Counted from the stretch's first letter, positions 11,177-21,001 are shown. The stretch is DNA of 64,000 bases from Agromyces intestinalis (GCF_008365295.1 NZ_CP043505.1:2604001-2668000), one strand, 5' to 3'. The notes: generated by a model not told the origin, from the sequence alone. Numbers and translations: made by a program.

Positions 11177-12663
11177 GCGAGCGGACTGCGCAGCCTGAGC
11201 GCGACCTCGCAGGGCGCGCGGCGTCCGGTGTCGCGTGGGGTGTAGCGCAGAAGTGGGTCATCCGGGTGACCGGCTTCGTCACGGTCGCGATCCTGACGAG
11301 GCTGCTGGCGCCGGCCGACTTCGGTGTGGTCGCGATCGCGCTGTCCCTGCTCCCACTCGTCCAGCTCCTGTCGGATCTCGGGTTCTCCACCTATCTCGTA
11401 CAGGCGGACCGGCCGACCGCACGGTCGTACAGCACGGCGTTCTGGTTCTCCGCGGTCGTCGGCATCGTGCTCGGCGGATTGCTCGTGCTCGTCGCCCCGC
11501 TCGTCGGTCTCGTCCTCGACACCCCCGAAGTCGTGCCGGTGATCTACGGCCTCGCCCCGGCGGCACTTCTCGTGACGCTGGGATCGGTGCCGCTCGCCCG
11601 GCTGCGACGCGAGATGCGGTTCCGCGCCATCGCCGTCCAGGCCGTCGTCGCCGGCGCAGTCGGACAGGCGATCGCGATCGCGATCGCGCTCATGGGGCTC
11701 GGAGTGTGGGCCCTCGTCGCCCAGACCCTCGCCTATCAGGCCGTCGCAACCACGCTCGCCTGGATCGCATCGGGGTGGCGGCCGGCCTTCGCCTTCTCGG
11801 GGGCGGAACTCGACCGCATGCTGCGATTCGGAGCGAAGGTCATCGGTGTCGAACTCGTTGCGCTGTCGCGGGTGTGGCTCGAGAACGCCATCATCGTCTC
11901 CGCCCTCGGCACCACCGGACTGGGCTATCTCGCCATCGCGCAGCGCCTCATCCAGATCGCCCAGGACCTCACGGTGAGCGCGCTCGTCCCGGTGTCGGTC
12001 GTGGTGTTCGCGCAGGTGCGCGAATCGGTCGACCGGCTCCGATCCGGGTATCTCCGCGCACAGGCGGTGTCGTACGCGGCCGTCACCCCGATCATGCTGG
12101 TGATCGCGGTCGGGGCTCCGGCTCTCATTCCCGTGTTCTTCGGTGATCAGTGGGGTCCGAGCGTCGCGCCCGCCCAAGCACTCGCGGTCGCCGGAATCCT
12201 CACCCTGAACGCCCTCGACCAGGGGCTGCTCTACGGGGTGGGTCGACCCGGCTTGTGGTTCTGCTACGCGCTCGTCGTCGACGCCGTCACCATCCTCGTC
12301 ACCTTCCTGGTCGCCCCGTACGGTCTGCTCGCGGTGACCATCGGCTTCCTCTGCGTGGCCGCAGCCGCCACCGCGGCGCGATGGATTCTCGTCGGGCGGG
12401 TGCTCGAGACGCAGTGGCAGCGGATCGCGGGTCCGCTCGTGCGAGTGAGCCTGCCGGCGCTGTGCGCGGCGGCGGCAGCGATCGGCGTGGGGATGCTCAC
12501 GGCCGGGCTGCCGGACTGGGTCACCGTGCTGCTGCTCGGTGTCACCGTCGTCGTGGTGTACGTGCCGCTCGTTCGGCTGACATTGCCCGTCGCGTGGGCC
12601 GAGCTCGCACGGCTCACGAGCGCGCTGCTGCGCCGGATCGCCCGAACGAGGAAGGAGTCGTGA
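11173..12663 (+). CDS. Wzx-type polysaccharide flippase (MATE/MOP superfamily)
   Basis: 496 residues with about 14 hydrophobic segments and the N-terminal signature GVAWGVAQKWVIRVTGF followed by LTRLLAPADFGVVAIA, typical of polysaccharide transporters of the RfbX/Wzx kind. It would move the lipid-linked repeat unit across the membrane. The GTG at 11173 overlaps the aminotransferase stop (GTGA). A polymerase/ligase candidate (17614), two Wzz-like proteins and an initiating transferase (27653) complete a Wzx/Wzy-type export set in this locus. Confidence 0.88.
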   Translation: MSERTAQPERDLAGRAASGVAWGVAQKWVIRVTGFVTVAILTRLLAPADFGVVAIALSLLPLVQLLSDLGFSTYLVQADRPTARSYSTAFWFSAVVGIVLGGLLVLVAPLVGLVLDTPEVVPVIYGLAPAALLVTLGSVPLARLRREMRFRAIAVQAVVAGAVGQAIAIAIALMGLGVWALVAQTLAYQAVATTLAWIASGWRPAFAFSGAELDRMLRFGAKVIGVELVALSRVWLENAIIVSALGTTGLGYLAIAQRLIQIAQDLTVSALVPVSVVVFAQVRESVDRLRSGYLRAQAVSYAAVTPIMLVIAVGAPALIPVFFGDQWGPSVAPAQALAVAGILTLNALDQGLLYGVGRPGLWFCYALVVDAVTILVTFLVAPYGLLAVTIGFLCVAAAATAARWILVGRVLETQWQRIAGPLVRVSLPALCAAAAAIGVGMLTAGLPDWVTVLLLGVTVVVVYVPLVRLTLPVAWAELARLTSALLRRIARTRKES

Positions 12664-12665
12664 GG

Positions 12666-13694
12666 ATGCTTCCGCGACCGTTGCCCGCGGGCATCGAGCC
12701 TCGCGTCTCGGTGGTGATCCCGTGCTACAACTACGCCCGGTACCTGGAAGACTCGGTCGGCTCCGTGCTCGCTCAAGAGGGCGTGGACCTCGACGTCGTG
12801 ATCCTCGACGACGCGTCCTCCGACGACAGCGTCGCAGTCGCGGAGCGCATTGCGACCCGGGATCCGCGAGTCCGTCTCGTTCGGCACGCGCGCAATCTGG
12901 GCCATGTCGAGACCGCGAACGAGGCGCTGGGGCTGGCGACGGGCGAGTTCGTCGTCAAACTGGACGCCGACGACCTGCTGACTCCCGGGTCGCTCGCGCG
13001 ATCGACCGCACTGCTGACCGCGTATCCCTCGGCGGTGCTGTGCTACGGGTACCCGCAGGAGTTCCGCGGCACCCCGCCGGCGGACGTGCCGACCTCCGTC
13101 TCCGGTTGGACGATCTGGGAGGGCCGGGACTGGATCGAACGGGTGCTGCGGCGCGGCCACAACGTCATCATGCAGCCCGAGGTCGTCGTGCGCCGCACCG
13201 CGGTCGTGGAATCGGGCGGATATCGCCCGCAGCTGCGCTGGGCCGAGGACTACAACTGGTGGTTGCGGCTGGCGACGATGGGCGCGATCGGCAGGGTGGA
13301 TGGTGCGACGCAGGGCCTCTACCGGGTGCACGACAAGAGCTTCCAGAGATCGGCCGACGACATCGAGCTCTCGGATCTCGAGGCGCGTGTCGCAGCGGTG
13401 ACGATGTTCTTCGAGGAGTGCGGTCCGCGGCTCAGAGACCACGGAAAACTGCACGCCGTCGCGCTCTCGTCGCTCGCGCGCGACGCCAGGCGCCTCGGCG
13501 CCCGCGCTGCGGAGCGACCGTCGGGCGGGGCGGACGCCGCCGCGAAGTTCTCGGAGGTTGCCCGGGATCTCGAGCGAGCGCCGGGTGTGGGCCGGAGGAC
13601 GACCCTGTCGTCGAGCCCGACGGTGCTCGGTCGGCACTATCGTCAGCTGGAGGATCGGCTGCGTTGGCGGAGATGGCGGAGGCACGGCATATGA
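12666..13694 (+). CDS. Glycosyltransferase family 2
   Basis: 342 residues. The GT-A/GT2 fold is shown by RVSVVIPCYNYARYLEDSV at the N-terminus, the LDDASSDDS segment and the metal-binding DADD motif in FVVKLDADDLLTPGS. A WAEDYNWWLRLA segment carries the likely ED(Y/W) acceptor-site motif. The ATG at 12666 is preferred over the GTG at 12660 because the GGAAGGAG site lies eight bases upstream of the former. It is a close paralogue of the next gene. Donor sugar unknown. Confidence 0.85.
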   Translation: MLPRPLPAGIEPRVSVVIPCYNYARYLEDSVGSVLAQEGVDLDVVILDDASSDDSVAVAERIATRDPRVRLVRHARNLGHVETANEALGLATGEFVVKLDADDLLTPGSLARSTALLTAYPSAVLCYGYPQEFRGTPPADVPTSVSGWTIWEGRDWIERVLRRGHNVIMQPEVVVRRTAVVESGGYRPQLRWAEDYNWWLRLATMGAIGRVDGATQGLYRVHDKSFQRSADDIELSDLEARVAAVTMFFEECGPRLRDHGKLHAVALSSLARDARRLGARAAERPSGGADAAAKFSEVARDLERAPGVGRRTTLSSSPTVLGRHYRQLEDRLRWRRWRRHGI

Positions 13695-14791
13695 GCGCAT
13701 CGACCTCGGCCGCGCGACGGCCGTCGCCGCATCATCGGACGGTGTCGACGGTCGCCCAGACGCCCGGAACGCGCCCTCGGGTGAGTGTGGTGATCCCCTG
13801 CTTCAACTACGGCCGGTACCTCGCCGCCGCGATCGACAGCGCACTGGCGCAGGCCGGGGCGCAGATCGAGGTCATCGTCGTGGACGACGCATCGACCGAC
13901 GATTCGGCTGCGGTCGCCACCGCCTACGGCGAGCACGTGCGGCTGGTGCGCCATACCCGGAACAGCGGGCCGGTCGCGACCTTCAACGATGGGCTCGCCG
14001 TCGCGACCGGCGAGTACCTCGTCCGGCTCGACGCCGACGACATCCTCACGCCCGGCTCGGTCGCCCGCGCGGTCGCGCTCGCCGAAGCCGAGCCATCGGT
14101 GGGGCTCGTCTACGGTCGCCCCGTGCACTTCGCCGGGGATCGTCCGTCGACGCATCGGGCGCATGCGACGCGGTGGCGGATCACCGACGGCCCCGCCTGG
14201 CTCGATCTGCGGTGCGAATCCGGCGTCAACTGCATCACGTCGCCCGAGGCGCTGATGCGCATGTCCGTGGTGGCCGAGGTCGGCGGTCAGCGCCAGCTCG
14301 CCCACACCCACGACATGGAGATGTGGATGCGCATCGCCCGGGTGTCGGACGTCGGCTGGATCGATGGTGCCGACCAGGCGTGGCATCGAGAGCACCCGGC
14401 GAGCCTCTCGGCGACCGACACCGACGTGATCGGCGACCTGGAGGAACGTCTCGCGGCCTTCGAGGTGCTGCTGACCGATGGTCTCGGCGACTCGGTGGCG
14501 GATGCCGCCCGCCTCGCGGTCGCCAGGCGAACCCTCGCGATCGAGGCGTTGCGGCGAGCGATCGCGGCGTGCGTACGAGGACGCGGCACCCAGGCGGAGA
14601 TCGTCGACTACCAACGGTTCGTCGATGCGTCCGGGGCGGATCTGACCGGCGTGCGCGAAGTGCGGCTGCTCGCCCGGGCGCTGCGTCTCGGTTCGGGCGC
14701 GGGCCGATCACCGGCGCTCGTGGCCTGGGCGGTGGGCAACCGGCTTCGAGCTGCGCGCGCTCGCCGCCACTGGGAGAAGACCGGACTATGA
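13691..14791 (+). CDS. Glycosyltransferase family 2 (paralogue of the preceding gene)
   Basis: 366 residues, GT2 fold with RVSVVIPCFNYGRYLAAAI, VVDDASTDDSAAV and the DADD motif in YLVRLDADDILTPGS. Shared phrases with the upstream GT2 (PGSVARAVAL against PGSLARSTAL) point to tandem duplication followed by divergence. The ATG overlaps the previous stop (ATGA at 13691-13694). An N-terminal extension of about 30 residues precedes the catalytic domain. It acts in repeat-unit assembly on the cytoplasmic face; linkage unknown. Confidence 0.84.
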   Translation: MSASTSAARRPSPHHRTVSTVAQTPGTRPRVSVVIPCFNYGRYLAAAIDSALAQAGAQIEVIVVDDASTDDSAAVATAYGEHVRLVRHTRNSGPVATFNDGLAVATGEYLVRLDADDILTPGSVARAVALAEAEPSVGLVYGRPVHFAGDRPSTHRAHATRWRITDGPAWLDLRCESGVNCITSPEALMRMSVVAEVGGQRQLAHTHDMEMWMRIARVSDVGWIDGADQAWHREHPASLSATDTDVIGDLEERLAAFEVLLTDGLGDSVADAARLAVARRTLAIEALRRAIAACVRGRGTQAEIVDYQRFVDASGADLTGVREVRLLARALRLGSGAGRSPALVAWAVGNRLRAARARRHWEKTGL

Positions 14792-14819
14792 CGAGCGATC
14801 GATCCGAAGAGGAGATGCC

Positions 14820-16139
14820 ATGACGCACATCGGACTCGGTGAGCTCGTCCGACGGGTGCGGCGAGACGGTGTCGGCGGTGTGTCGAGACGGGTCATCTAC
14901 GAGCTCTACCATCGCAGCGGAGCATCCTCACTCGGGCGCGCGATCGCCGACGCCGACCTCGTCGGGGCGAGCGCGCTCGACCTGCCGACCCTCGACGGAC
15001 CGGCGCCCGCGGACGCGAAGGTCGGCTGGGTGATGGCCGCACCCGCCGCCGGATCCGGCGGGCACACCACCCTGTTCCGAATGATCGCCGGGCTCCGCGA
15101 ACGCGGCCTCAGCAGTGTGATCTTCCTGTACGACGCGCGCGGCGGAGACCTCGAGCGCCACGCGCGCGTCATCCGCGAGCATTGGCCGTGGCTGGACGCG
15201 GAGATCCGCGACGCGCGCGCGGGCATCACCGGAGTGGCTGCGGCGGTCGCGAGTTCGTGGGAGAGTGCGCATGTGCTCGCGAAGTACGGCACCGCCCCGA
15301 TGGCGCGACTCTACTTCGTGCAGGATTTCGAACCGTTCTTCCATCCGCGCGGCTCGACGTACGCGCTCGCGGAGAACACCTACCGGTTCGGCTTCCGGAT
15401 CATCGCGCTCGGGCGAATGGTGCACAGCCTGCTGCTGGAGCGCGGCGTGGCATCCGACCTCGTCCCGTTCGGGCGCGACGCCCAGTCGTACCGGTTCGAG
15501 AACCGGGGCGATCGCAGCGGGGTCCTGTTCTACGTCCGCCGGCAGAACGAGCGTCGCGGCTACTCGCTCGGCACGCTCGCGCTCGAGGAGTTCCATCGCC
15601 GCCACCCTGAGCAGACGATCCACACGTTCGGTGACACCGTGAGCAACTGGACCGTTCCCGTGATCGATCATGGGAACCTCGACCCGTCTCAGCTCAACGA
15701 CCTCTACAACCGGGTGCTCGGCGGACTCGCCCTGTCGTTCACCAACGTGTCGCTCGTGCCGGAGGAAATGCTCGCCGCCGGAGCGATCCCCGTGGTCAAC
15801 GACGATCCGTACGCTCGCGTCGAGCTCCGCCACTCGCACGTGGTCTGGGCTGCGCCCGATCCCTCCGCGCTCGCCGAGGCGCTCTGCACCGTCGTGGAGG
15901 CGCCGGATGCGCGGCGACGAGCTGCGGCCGCCGCAGGCGAGGAGGAATCCGCCTCGGTGAGCTGGTCGACGGTGCAGGACGCGGTCTTCGCGATCATCAG
16001 CGACGAACTGCGCGGCCCGGTGTCGCGCGGAGCGGGCGCAGCGATCTCCGAGGTTGTCGGCATAGGCTCGTCGCCCGTGCCCCCTCTGCAGGCGGCGCCG
16101 ACCGACGACGACCATCCTCTGCGAGAGCGGCCGACATGA
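14820..16139 (+). CDS. GT4-like glycosyltransferase resembling WsaF rhamnosyltransferases
   Basis: 439 residues. The segment LYFVQDFEPFFHPRGSTYA followed by ENTYRFGFRIIALG is characteristic of the WsaF-type family, known from S-layer glycan rhamnosyl transfer in Geobacillus. C-terminal GT-B donor site with SFTNVSLVPEEMLAAGAIPVV. The ATG at 14820 has an AGGAG site and a 28-nt gap after the previous gene. The last about 30 residues are low-complexity and overlap the next start by ATGA. A rhamnosyl donor is suggested by family only; no dTDP-rhamnose genes are in the window. Confidence 0.78.
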   Translation: MTHIGLGELVRRVRRDGVGGVSRRVIYELYHRSGASSLGRAIADADLVGASALDLPTLDGPAPADAKVGWVMAAPAAGSGGHTTLFRMIAGLRERGLSSVIFLYDARGGDLERHARVIREHWPWLDAEIRDARAGITGVAAAVASSWESAHVLAKYGTAPMARLYFVQDFEPFFHPRGSTYALAENTYRFGFRIIALGRMVHSLLLERGVASDLVPFGRDAQSYRFENRGDRSGVLFYVRRQNERRGYSLGTLALEEFHRRHPEQTIHTFGDTVSNWTVPVIDHGNLDPSQLNDLYNRVLGGLALSFTNVSLVPEEMLAAGAIPVVNDDPYARVELRHSHVVWAAPDPSALAEALCTVVEAPDARRRAAAAAGEEESASVSWSTVQDAVFAIISDELRGPVSRGAGAAISEVVGIGSSPVPPLQAAPTDDDHPLRERPT

Positions 16140-16831
16140 CCTTCCGAGACCTCGTCCTCGTCCTCCTGCGACGGTGGTACGTGCTTGCGGTCGTCTTCGC
16201 GGTCGCGATCAGCGGATTCGTCTGGCTCGATCGGAGCGGCGGATCGTACGTGAGCAAGCCGATCGTCGCCTTCATGCTGCCGGGCGGGGTGGCGCTGCGG
16301 CCCGACAACGGCATCGACGCCGAGGGCGTCATCGGATTCGCCGCCACCATCGCCGAGGCGGTCAACAACGGTCGTCCGATCGACCGGTACGCCGCTGAGG
16401 ATGCTCCCGCCTACGGCGCCGGGGTTCGCGAGGGCGTGCGGATCGGCGTCCCGAACGTCGGCGGCCAATGGGGCATGAGCTTCACCCGAGCCGAGATCGC
16501 CGTGTCGATCGTCGGCCGGACCGAGGAATGGGTGAAGGCGAGGCAGCGGGAGGTCCTCGGGCGGATCCTGACGACTGCCGATCGCGAGCAGGCCATGCGC
16601 GGTGCGGCGCCCGACGCCCACATCGACACGTTCGTGATGCCGCTCTCGACCTCGATCGAACACGTCCAGAGCAGCACACGCGACCGCTTGCTGGCGCTCG
16701 GCGCCATCCTGGCGGCCGCGCTCATCACCGGCGGTTGGCTCGCCGTCCTGTTGGACCGAGGACTCCGCCGGTTCCGGCGGCCGAATCGAGCGGACGCGGA
16801 TTTGCGCGGACCAGCGGTGAACACCGGATAA
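16136..16831 (+). CDS. Wzz-like polysaccharide co-polymerase/chain-length protein 1
   Basis: 231 residues with the Wzz-type layout: a basic N-terminal tail (RDLVLVLLRRWYVLAV), a first membrane helix, an extracytoplasmic domain of about 150 residues and a second helix near the C-terminus (LLALGAILAAALITGGWLAVL). No C-terminal tyrosine-kinase domain is present. ATGA overlap with the preceding glycosyltransferase. It shares its N-terminal pattern and the phrase STSIEHV with the next gene, so the two are diverged duplicates. Role in setting polymer length is inferred from topology and context. Confidence 0.72.
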   Translation: MTFRDLVLVLLRRWYVLAVVFAVAISGFVWLDRSGGSYVSKPIVAFMLPGGVALRPDNGIDAEGVIGFAATIAEAVNNGRPIDRYAAEDAPAYGAGVREGVRIGVPNVGGQWGMSFTRAEIAVSIVGRTEEWVKARQREVLGRILTTADREQAMRGAAPDAHIDTFVMPLSTSIEHVQSSTRDRLLALGAILAAALITGGWLAVLLDRGLRRFRRPNRADADLRGPAVNTG

Positions 16832-16861
16832 CGTGATCCTGACCCGAAGAGTGGACGCCCT

Positions 16862-17617
16862 ATGAACCTCACCGAGAGCCTGCGCATGTTGATGCGGCGC
16901 TGGTACCTCTTCTTTCCTGCAGTCATCCTGACGATGGTGCTGGCCTTCGTCGTGTTCTTCCTGGTGCGTCCGACCTACGAGCGCAACGCGAGCCTGCTGC
17001 TCCTCCCCGACTCGGCGAGCATTCCCGAGGGCGGCAACCCGTACCTCTTCATGTCGGGCTTGTCCGGGGTGGGCGACGTCGTCGTCCGGGCGGCGAACTC
17101 CCAAACCTTTCACGACTCGATCACCGATGAGCACCCGGGCACCGAGGTCGTGATCGGACGCGATCAGTCGACGGCGAGCCCGGTCATCGCGATCTCGGTC
17201 GAATCCGACGACGACGACATCGCGGGCGTCGTGCTCACGACGTCGATCGAGCATGTCACCTCGACCCTCAACGCGCTGCAAGCCGACGAGGGCATCAGCT
17301 CGGATCGCCGGATCGTCGCAGTGCCGCTGGTGGCCGACGACACCGGTGTGGTGGTGCAGCGGACCCGGTTCATGATCACCGCGGGCGTCGCCGCGGTCGG
17401 CCTGCTGATCAGCATTCTCACGCCCGCGATCGTCGAGGGGATGAGTCGCCGCAGGCGTCGGGTGGGGGCGGCGGTGGCCGAGCAGCCCGCCGATGACGCC
17501 GACGTGTCCGTGGACGTCGCTCGTCCGAGCGATCCTCCGGTGAGCGCGGTCCGGGACGACCCCTGGGCGAGCGAGCGCGAGCGGGGTCCCGTGTCCGACG
17601 ACGCATTCCGAAGATGA
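16862..17617 (+). CDS. Wzz-like polysaccharide co-polymerase/chain-length protein 2
   Basis: 251 residues, same two-helix topology as its neighbour: LRMLMRRWYLFFPAVILTM at the start, first helix ending FVVFFLVRPTYERNA, and a second helix at about residue 160 (MITAGVAAVGLLISILT). The C-terminal cytoplasmic tail of about 70 residues is acidic and Arg-rich. The first helix followed by RPTYERNASLLLLPD is typical of actinobacterial capsular Wzz-like proteins. A 30-nt gap separates it from the previous gene; the stop overlaps the next ATG. Confidence 0.74.
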   Translation: MNLTESLRMLMRRWYLFFPAVILTMVLAFVVFFLVRPTYERNASLLLLPDSASIPEGGNPYLFMSGLSGVGDVVVRAANSQTFHDSITDEHPGTEVVIGRDQSTASPVIAISVESDDDDIAGVVLTTSIEHVTSTLNALQADEGISSDRRIVAVPLVADDTGVVVQRTRFMITAGVAAVGLLISILTPAIVEGMSRRRRRVGAAVAEQPADDADVSVDVARPSDPPVSAVRDDPWASERERGPVSDDAFRR

Positions 17618-19002
17618 CCGCGCCCGAGGCATTCAATCCGATCCCTGCACGCGACCATCGCGGGTTCCAGCGTCGACGTGGTCTCGACGCGGTCACGATG
17701 CTCACCGTGTACATCGCACTGGTGTGCCTCGTGCCGTCGAATCTCGCGATCAGTGCGCTGGGCACCCTCGGTCGTCCGTCGCTGCTCTGGGGGCTGTTCC
17801 TCGCGCTCTGGTGGGTGACGCACAACGTCCAGGCACACGGCCGCGCGGTGGTCCCTCCGCCGCAACCGGTGCGACTCGCGCTCGCCGCGTTGATCGTCGT
17901 CGCGCTCGTCAGCTTCGCCGTCGCAGTCCTGCGCGGCCAGCCCGCAGACCAGGTGACACCGGCGATCAACGCGCTCATCCGCTTCGTCTCGTACGGTGGG
18001 GTCGCGCTGGTCGCGATGGATGGCATCCGCACGATGCGGGACCTGCGCACCCTCGTCGCGCGGTTGGTGCTGCTCGTCGGCGTCGTGGCGTTGCTGGGAC
18101 TCGTGCAGACCGGTACGGGGATGTCGATCGTGGACGAGATCAGCATCCCCGGGTTCAACCGCACCGAAGAGGGTGGCATCCAGGTGCGCGGATCATTCGT
18201 GCGCGCGGCGGGGACCGCGGTGCATCCGCTCGAGTACGCGACGGTGCTGGCGATCTGTCTTCCGCTCGCGCTCGCCTACGCCATGGTCGGGGAGCATTCG
18301 AAGCGGAACGGACTGTTCCACCTGCGGCTGTGGCTCCCGCTGCTCGTCATCGCGAGCGCGACGCTGGTGTCGGCGTCGCGGTCCGCCCTGCTCGGCTTCG
18401 GCGTCGGGCTCATCGCGATGCTGCCGGCTCTGCCGCGTCGTGCACGCGGCTACACGCTCTTGGCGACCGCGGTGCTCGTCGCCGCGGTGATCGTGGTGTT
18501 CCCGGGCATGTTCGGCACCATGATGTCGATGTTCACCGGCGTGTCCACCGAGCCGAGCGCGATCTCACGCACGACGGGGCTCGCTCGGGCACCGGGGTTC
18601 ATCGCGGTGTCGCCGCTGGTCGGGGCCGGCCTCGGCACGTTCCTGCCGCGGTACTACATCTTCGACAACCAGTGGGTGCTGTTGGCGGTCGAAATCGGCT
18701 TGCTCGGCGTGCTCGCGTTCGCGAGCCTGCTGCTCACCGCGATGTGGAGCGCTTGGGCGGCGCGCCGGGCCTCGGCTGAGCATGACGTGCTGCAATTCGG
18801 CCAGGGACTCGTGGCCGCGTGCCTCACCGCCGCGGTGCTCATGATCGGCTTCGATGCGTTGTCGTTCCCGATGTCTGCGAGCATCCTTTTCCTCGTCATC
18901 GGCCTCTGCGGTGCCCTGCGCGCCGTCGCCGACGCCGACCGCTGGATCCTGGCGTCGCTGCCCGATTCGAGTCCCGGCGGGCAAGCGCGCGCTGCCGGCT
19001 GA
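17614..19002 (+). CDS. O-antigen ligase/Wzy polymerase-like membrane protein
   Basis: 462 residues with about 11-12 hydrophobic segments and a longer extracytoplasmic loop between them (about residues 150-200). The motif SASRSALLGFGVGLIAML and the later SPLVGAGLGTFLPRYY are typical of the Wzy/WaaL O-antigen ligase superfamily. Expected role: polymerisation of flipped repeat units or transfer to a final acceptor on the outer side of the membrane. It is the last gene of the rightward operon and ends 31 nt from the convergent DUF4082 gene. Polymerase and ligase cannot be told apart by sequence here. Confidence 0.8.
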   Translation: MTAPEAFNPIPARDHRGFQRRRGLDAVTMLTVYIALVCLVPSNLAISALGTLGRPSLLWGLFLALWWVTHNVQAHGRAVVPPPQPVRLALAALIVVALVSFAVAVLRGQPADQVTPAINALIRFVSYGGVALVAMDGIRTMRDLRTLVARLVLLVGVVALLGLVQTGTGMSIVDEISIPGFNRTEEGGIQVRGSFVRAAGTAVHPLEYATVLAICLPLALAYAMVGEHSKRNGLFHLRLWLPLLVIASATLVSASRSALLGFGVGLIAMLPALPRRARGYTLLATAVLVAAVIVVFPGMFGTMMSMFTGVSTEPSAISRTTGLARAPGFIAVSPLVGAGLGTFLPRYYIFDNQWVLLAVEIGLLGVLAFASLLLTAMWSAWAARRASAEHDVLQFGQGLVAACLTAAVLMIGFDALSFPMSASILFLVIGLCGALRAVADADRWILASLPDSSPGGQARAAG

Positions 19003-19033
19003 CGTGCCCCGGCGGGCGCCCTTCGCGCGTCGG

Positions 19034-21001
19034 TCAGTCGAGAGCGATCCGATACACGTGGTGCGTGTGCTCGGCGGCGAACGTGTCGGTGAACTTCCCG
19101 CCGGTCACCTGGATCCGCCGGGCCTCGTCCACGACCTCGACGCTGGCGGCCGAGATCCCTGCCGGCAGGGTGAAGGTGCGGGAGCCGGTCGAAGCATCGG
19201 TCATCGCGAAGATGTAGGCGTAGCCTCCGTGCACCTTGAGCGCCGTCTCGAGTCCGGGGCCGAAGTTCCACACGTACGACTGCGTGTTGATCACGGGGGC
19301 CAAGGACCGTACCTGGGCGTTGATGTCGCGCACCGTGTTCTTGAGGGCCGTCGAGCACTGCACGAGCGAGTAGTTGCCGCACTTCCCGTCGTTGTTGTGC
19401 TGGAAGTACGCGATCCCCGATGCGCCGTGGATGATCGAGTTCCACACGGCGCCTTCGATCTGATCGCCGGTGATCGTGGTCGCCCCGTTCTCGGTCAGAT
19501 AGGGCTTCGCGGTCTCGACGAACACCCAGTTCGGCTTGGCGCCGCTGGGGGACGTGAACGACTCCATGCGGTCCTGTTGCCATCCGTACGCGGAGGCGCT
19601 CGCAGGGTTCATGCCGCGCGGCCACGATGGCGTGGAGCGCAGGAGATCCTGCACGTGCGGGCTGGTGTAGGCGTACTTGTCGACGCTCGAGAGGTCGATC
19701 AAGCCGAGGTGGTCGTCCATGGTCGTCGGTGCCCACCACGTGCCCAGCACGCCGTTCCCGAAGTTGGCCTGAAGGAACCGGCCATCACCCAGCGATCTCG
19801 ACTCGTCGGCGTACCGGCGCTGTGTGGCGAGCCGATCGAACTCCTCCCCGTCGCAGCCGCCGAGCCCCATCTCGCACTCGTCGCTGATGTGCCATCCGAC
19901 GACGCGGGCGTTGCTGCCCACCTCAGCCGGCGTCCACTCGGGTTGGGCGATCACCGAGATCCCGTGGCGGGTGATCGAGCTCATCGTCGAACCGTCGTGC
20001 TCGGCGCCCATGTAGGTGTTGACGCCGATAGCGGCGAGGGCGGAGGCGTGGCCGGGCTTGCCGAAGAACACCGCGATCGGGAAGAACGAGGGGTCGGTCC
20101 ACCCGGATGCGGCGGCCTTCGGGAACTTCGCGTAGTAGGACGGACCTCCGTACCACGGCTCGAGCGGAAGGTCGAGTGTCGCTCGCGGGTTCGGGGCGGT
20201 CGGGACCGGCGTCGCGGTCGGCGATGCGCTCGGCGGCGAGGTGACCGGGGGAGCCGTCTGCTGCGGCGGGGCCGGCGTCGGGGTGGTCGGGGGTGTCGGG
20301 TTCGGAGCTGACGTGGGGGTCGGCACGGAGGTCGGCACCGGAGCGGTCGTCGGCGTCGGCGGCGGCGCCGATGTGGCGGTAGGGCGGTCGCTTCGCCTGG
20401 GGATGAACCGCACATCGACGAAGTAGTTCGCGCTGCGTTGCTTGAACTTCGAATACTTGCCGTGGCCCTTGCCGTCGCGATAGACACCCGCGCCCTTGGG
20501 CAGGATGATGTGGCCGTGCTTCGTCCAGCGCGTGAAGGCGCGTGCGTCGACGACGTACTTCCCCTTCGGGGCGATGTAGGAGGCGATGTACGTCTTCCCG
20601 GGCTCGACGTCGACCGGCGTGTCGAAGTCGGCGGACACCCACCCCGTCGAACCGTCCTTCGGGAATCGCACGCTCGCCAGCCGCTCGCCCTCAGGGCCCC
20701 AGAGCGTTCCGACCTGCTGGCCGGTGGCTCCGCGCGGGCGGTAGAACTCGATGCCGACGACGGTTCCCGCTCGAGCGACCGAGAAGCGCACGCCGAGTTC
20801 GACCGGCCCGGACTTGCCGACCACGGTGGTGCGCGGTTGGGTGCGCTCGTCGAGGAAGCCGACTGCGGCGGCAGGGGCAGCGGTCGCCGTCAAGCCGATG
20901 GCCGCTGACCCCGCGGCGAGCGCTGCGGCGAGGGCGAGAGCGAAGAACGGGAGCGTGCGCGTCCTGGTTGCTCGTCTTCGGTCAGCGATACGTCGGTCCA
21001 T
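19034..21001 (-). CDS. Secreted DUF4082 protein with Pro/Thr linker and glycoside-hydrolase-like C-terminal domain
   Basis: 655 residues from the ATG at 21001; a GTG at 21025 with a weak GGGA site is an alternative. Basic N-terminus then a signal peptide (FFALALAAALAAGSAAIG, Ala-rich cleavage region). Next is a DUF4082-like beta domain (about 50-190, with VELGVRFSVARAGTVVGIEFYR), a Pro/Thr/Ser/Ala linker of about 65 residues, and a C-terminal about 370-residue domain that looks like a TIM-barrel glycoside hydrolase (PIAVFFGKPGHASALAAIGVNTY at its start, GWHISDECEM with acidic residues, final beta domain). It sits between the convergent arms of the polysaccharide locus. Action on the polymer outside the cell is inferred; the hydrolase family is not identified. 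Confidence 0.7.
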   Translation of the reverse strand: MDRRIADRRRATRTRTLPFFALALAAALAAGSAAIGLTATAAPAAAVGFLDERTQPRTTVVGKSGPVELGVRFSVARAGTVVGIEFYRPRGATGQQVGTLWGPEGERLASVRFPKDGSTGWVSADFDTPVDVEPGKTYIASYIAPKGKYVVDARAFTRWTKHGHIILPKGAGVYRDGKGHGKYSKFKQRSANYFVDVRFIPRRSDRPTATSAPPPTPTTAPVPTSVPTPTSAPNPTPPTTPTPAPPQQTAPPVTSPPSASPTATPVPTAPNPRATLDLPLEPWYGGPSYYAKFPKAAASGWTDPSFFPIAVFFGKPGHASALAAIGVNTYMGAEHDGSTMSSITRHGISVIAQPEWTPAEVGSNARVVGWHISDECEMGLGGCDGEEFDRLATQRRYADESRSLGDGRFLQANFGNGVLGTWWAPTTMDDHLGLIDLSSVDKYAYTSPHVQDLLRSTPSWPRGMNPASASAYGWQQDRMESFTSPSGAKPNWVFVETAKPYLTENGATTITGDQIEGAVWNSIIHGASGIAYFQHNNDGKCGNYSLVQCSTALKNTVRDINAQVRSLAPVINTQSYVWNFGPGLETALKVHGGYAYIFAMTDASTGSRTFTLPAGISAASVEVVDEARRIQVTGGKFTDTFAAEHTHHVYRIALD

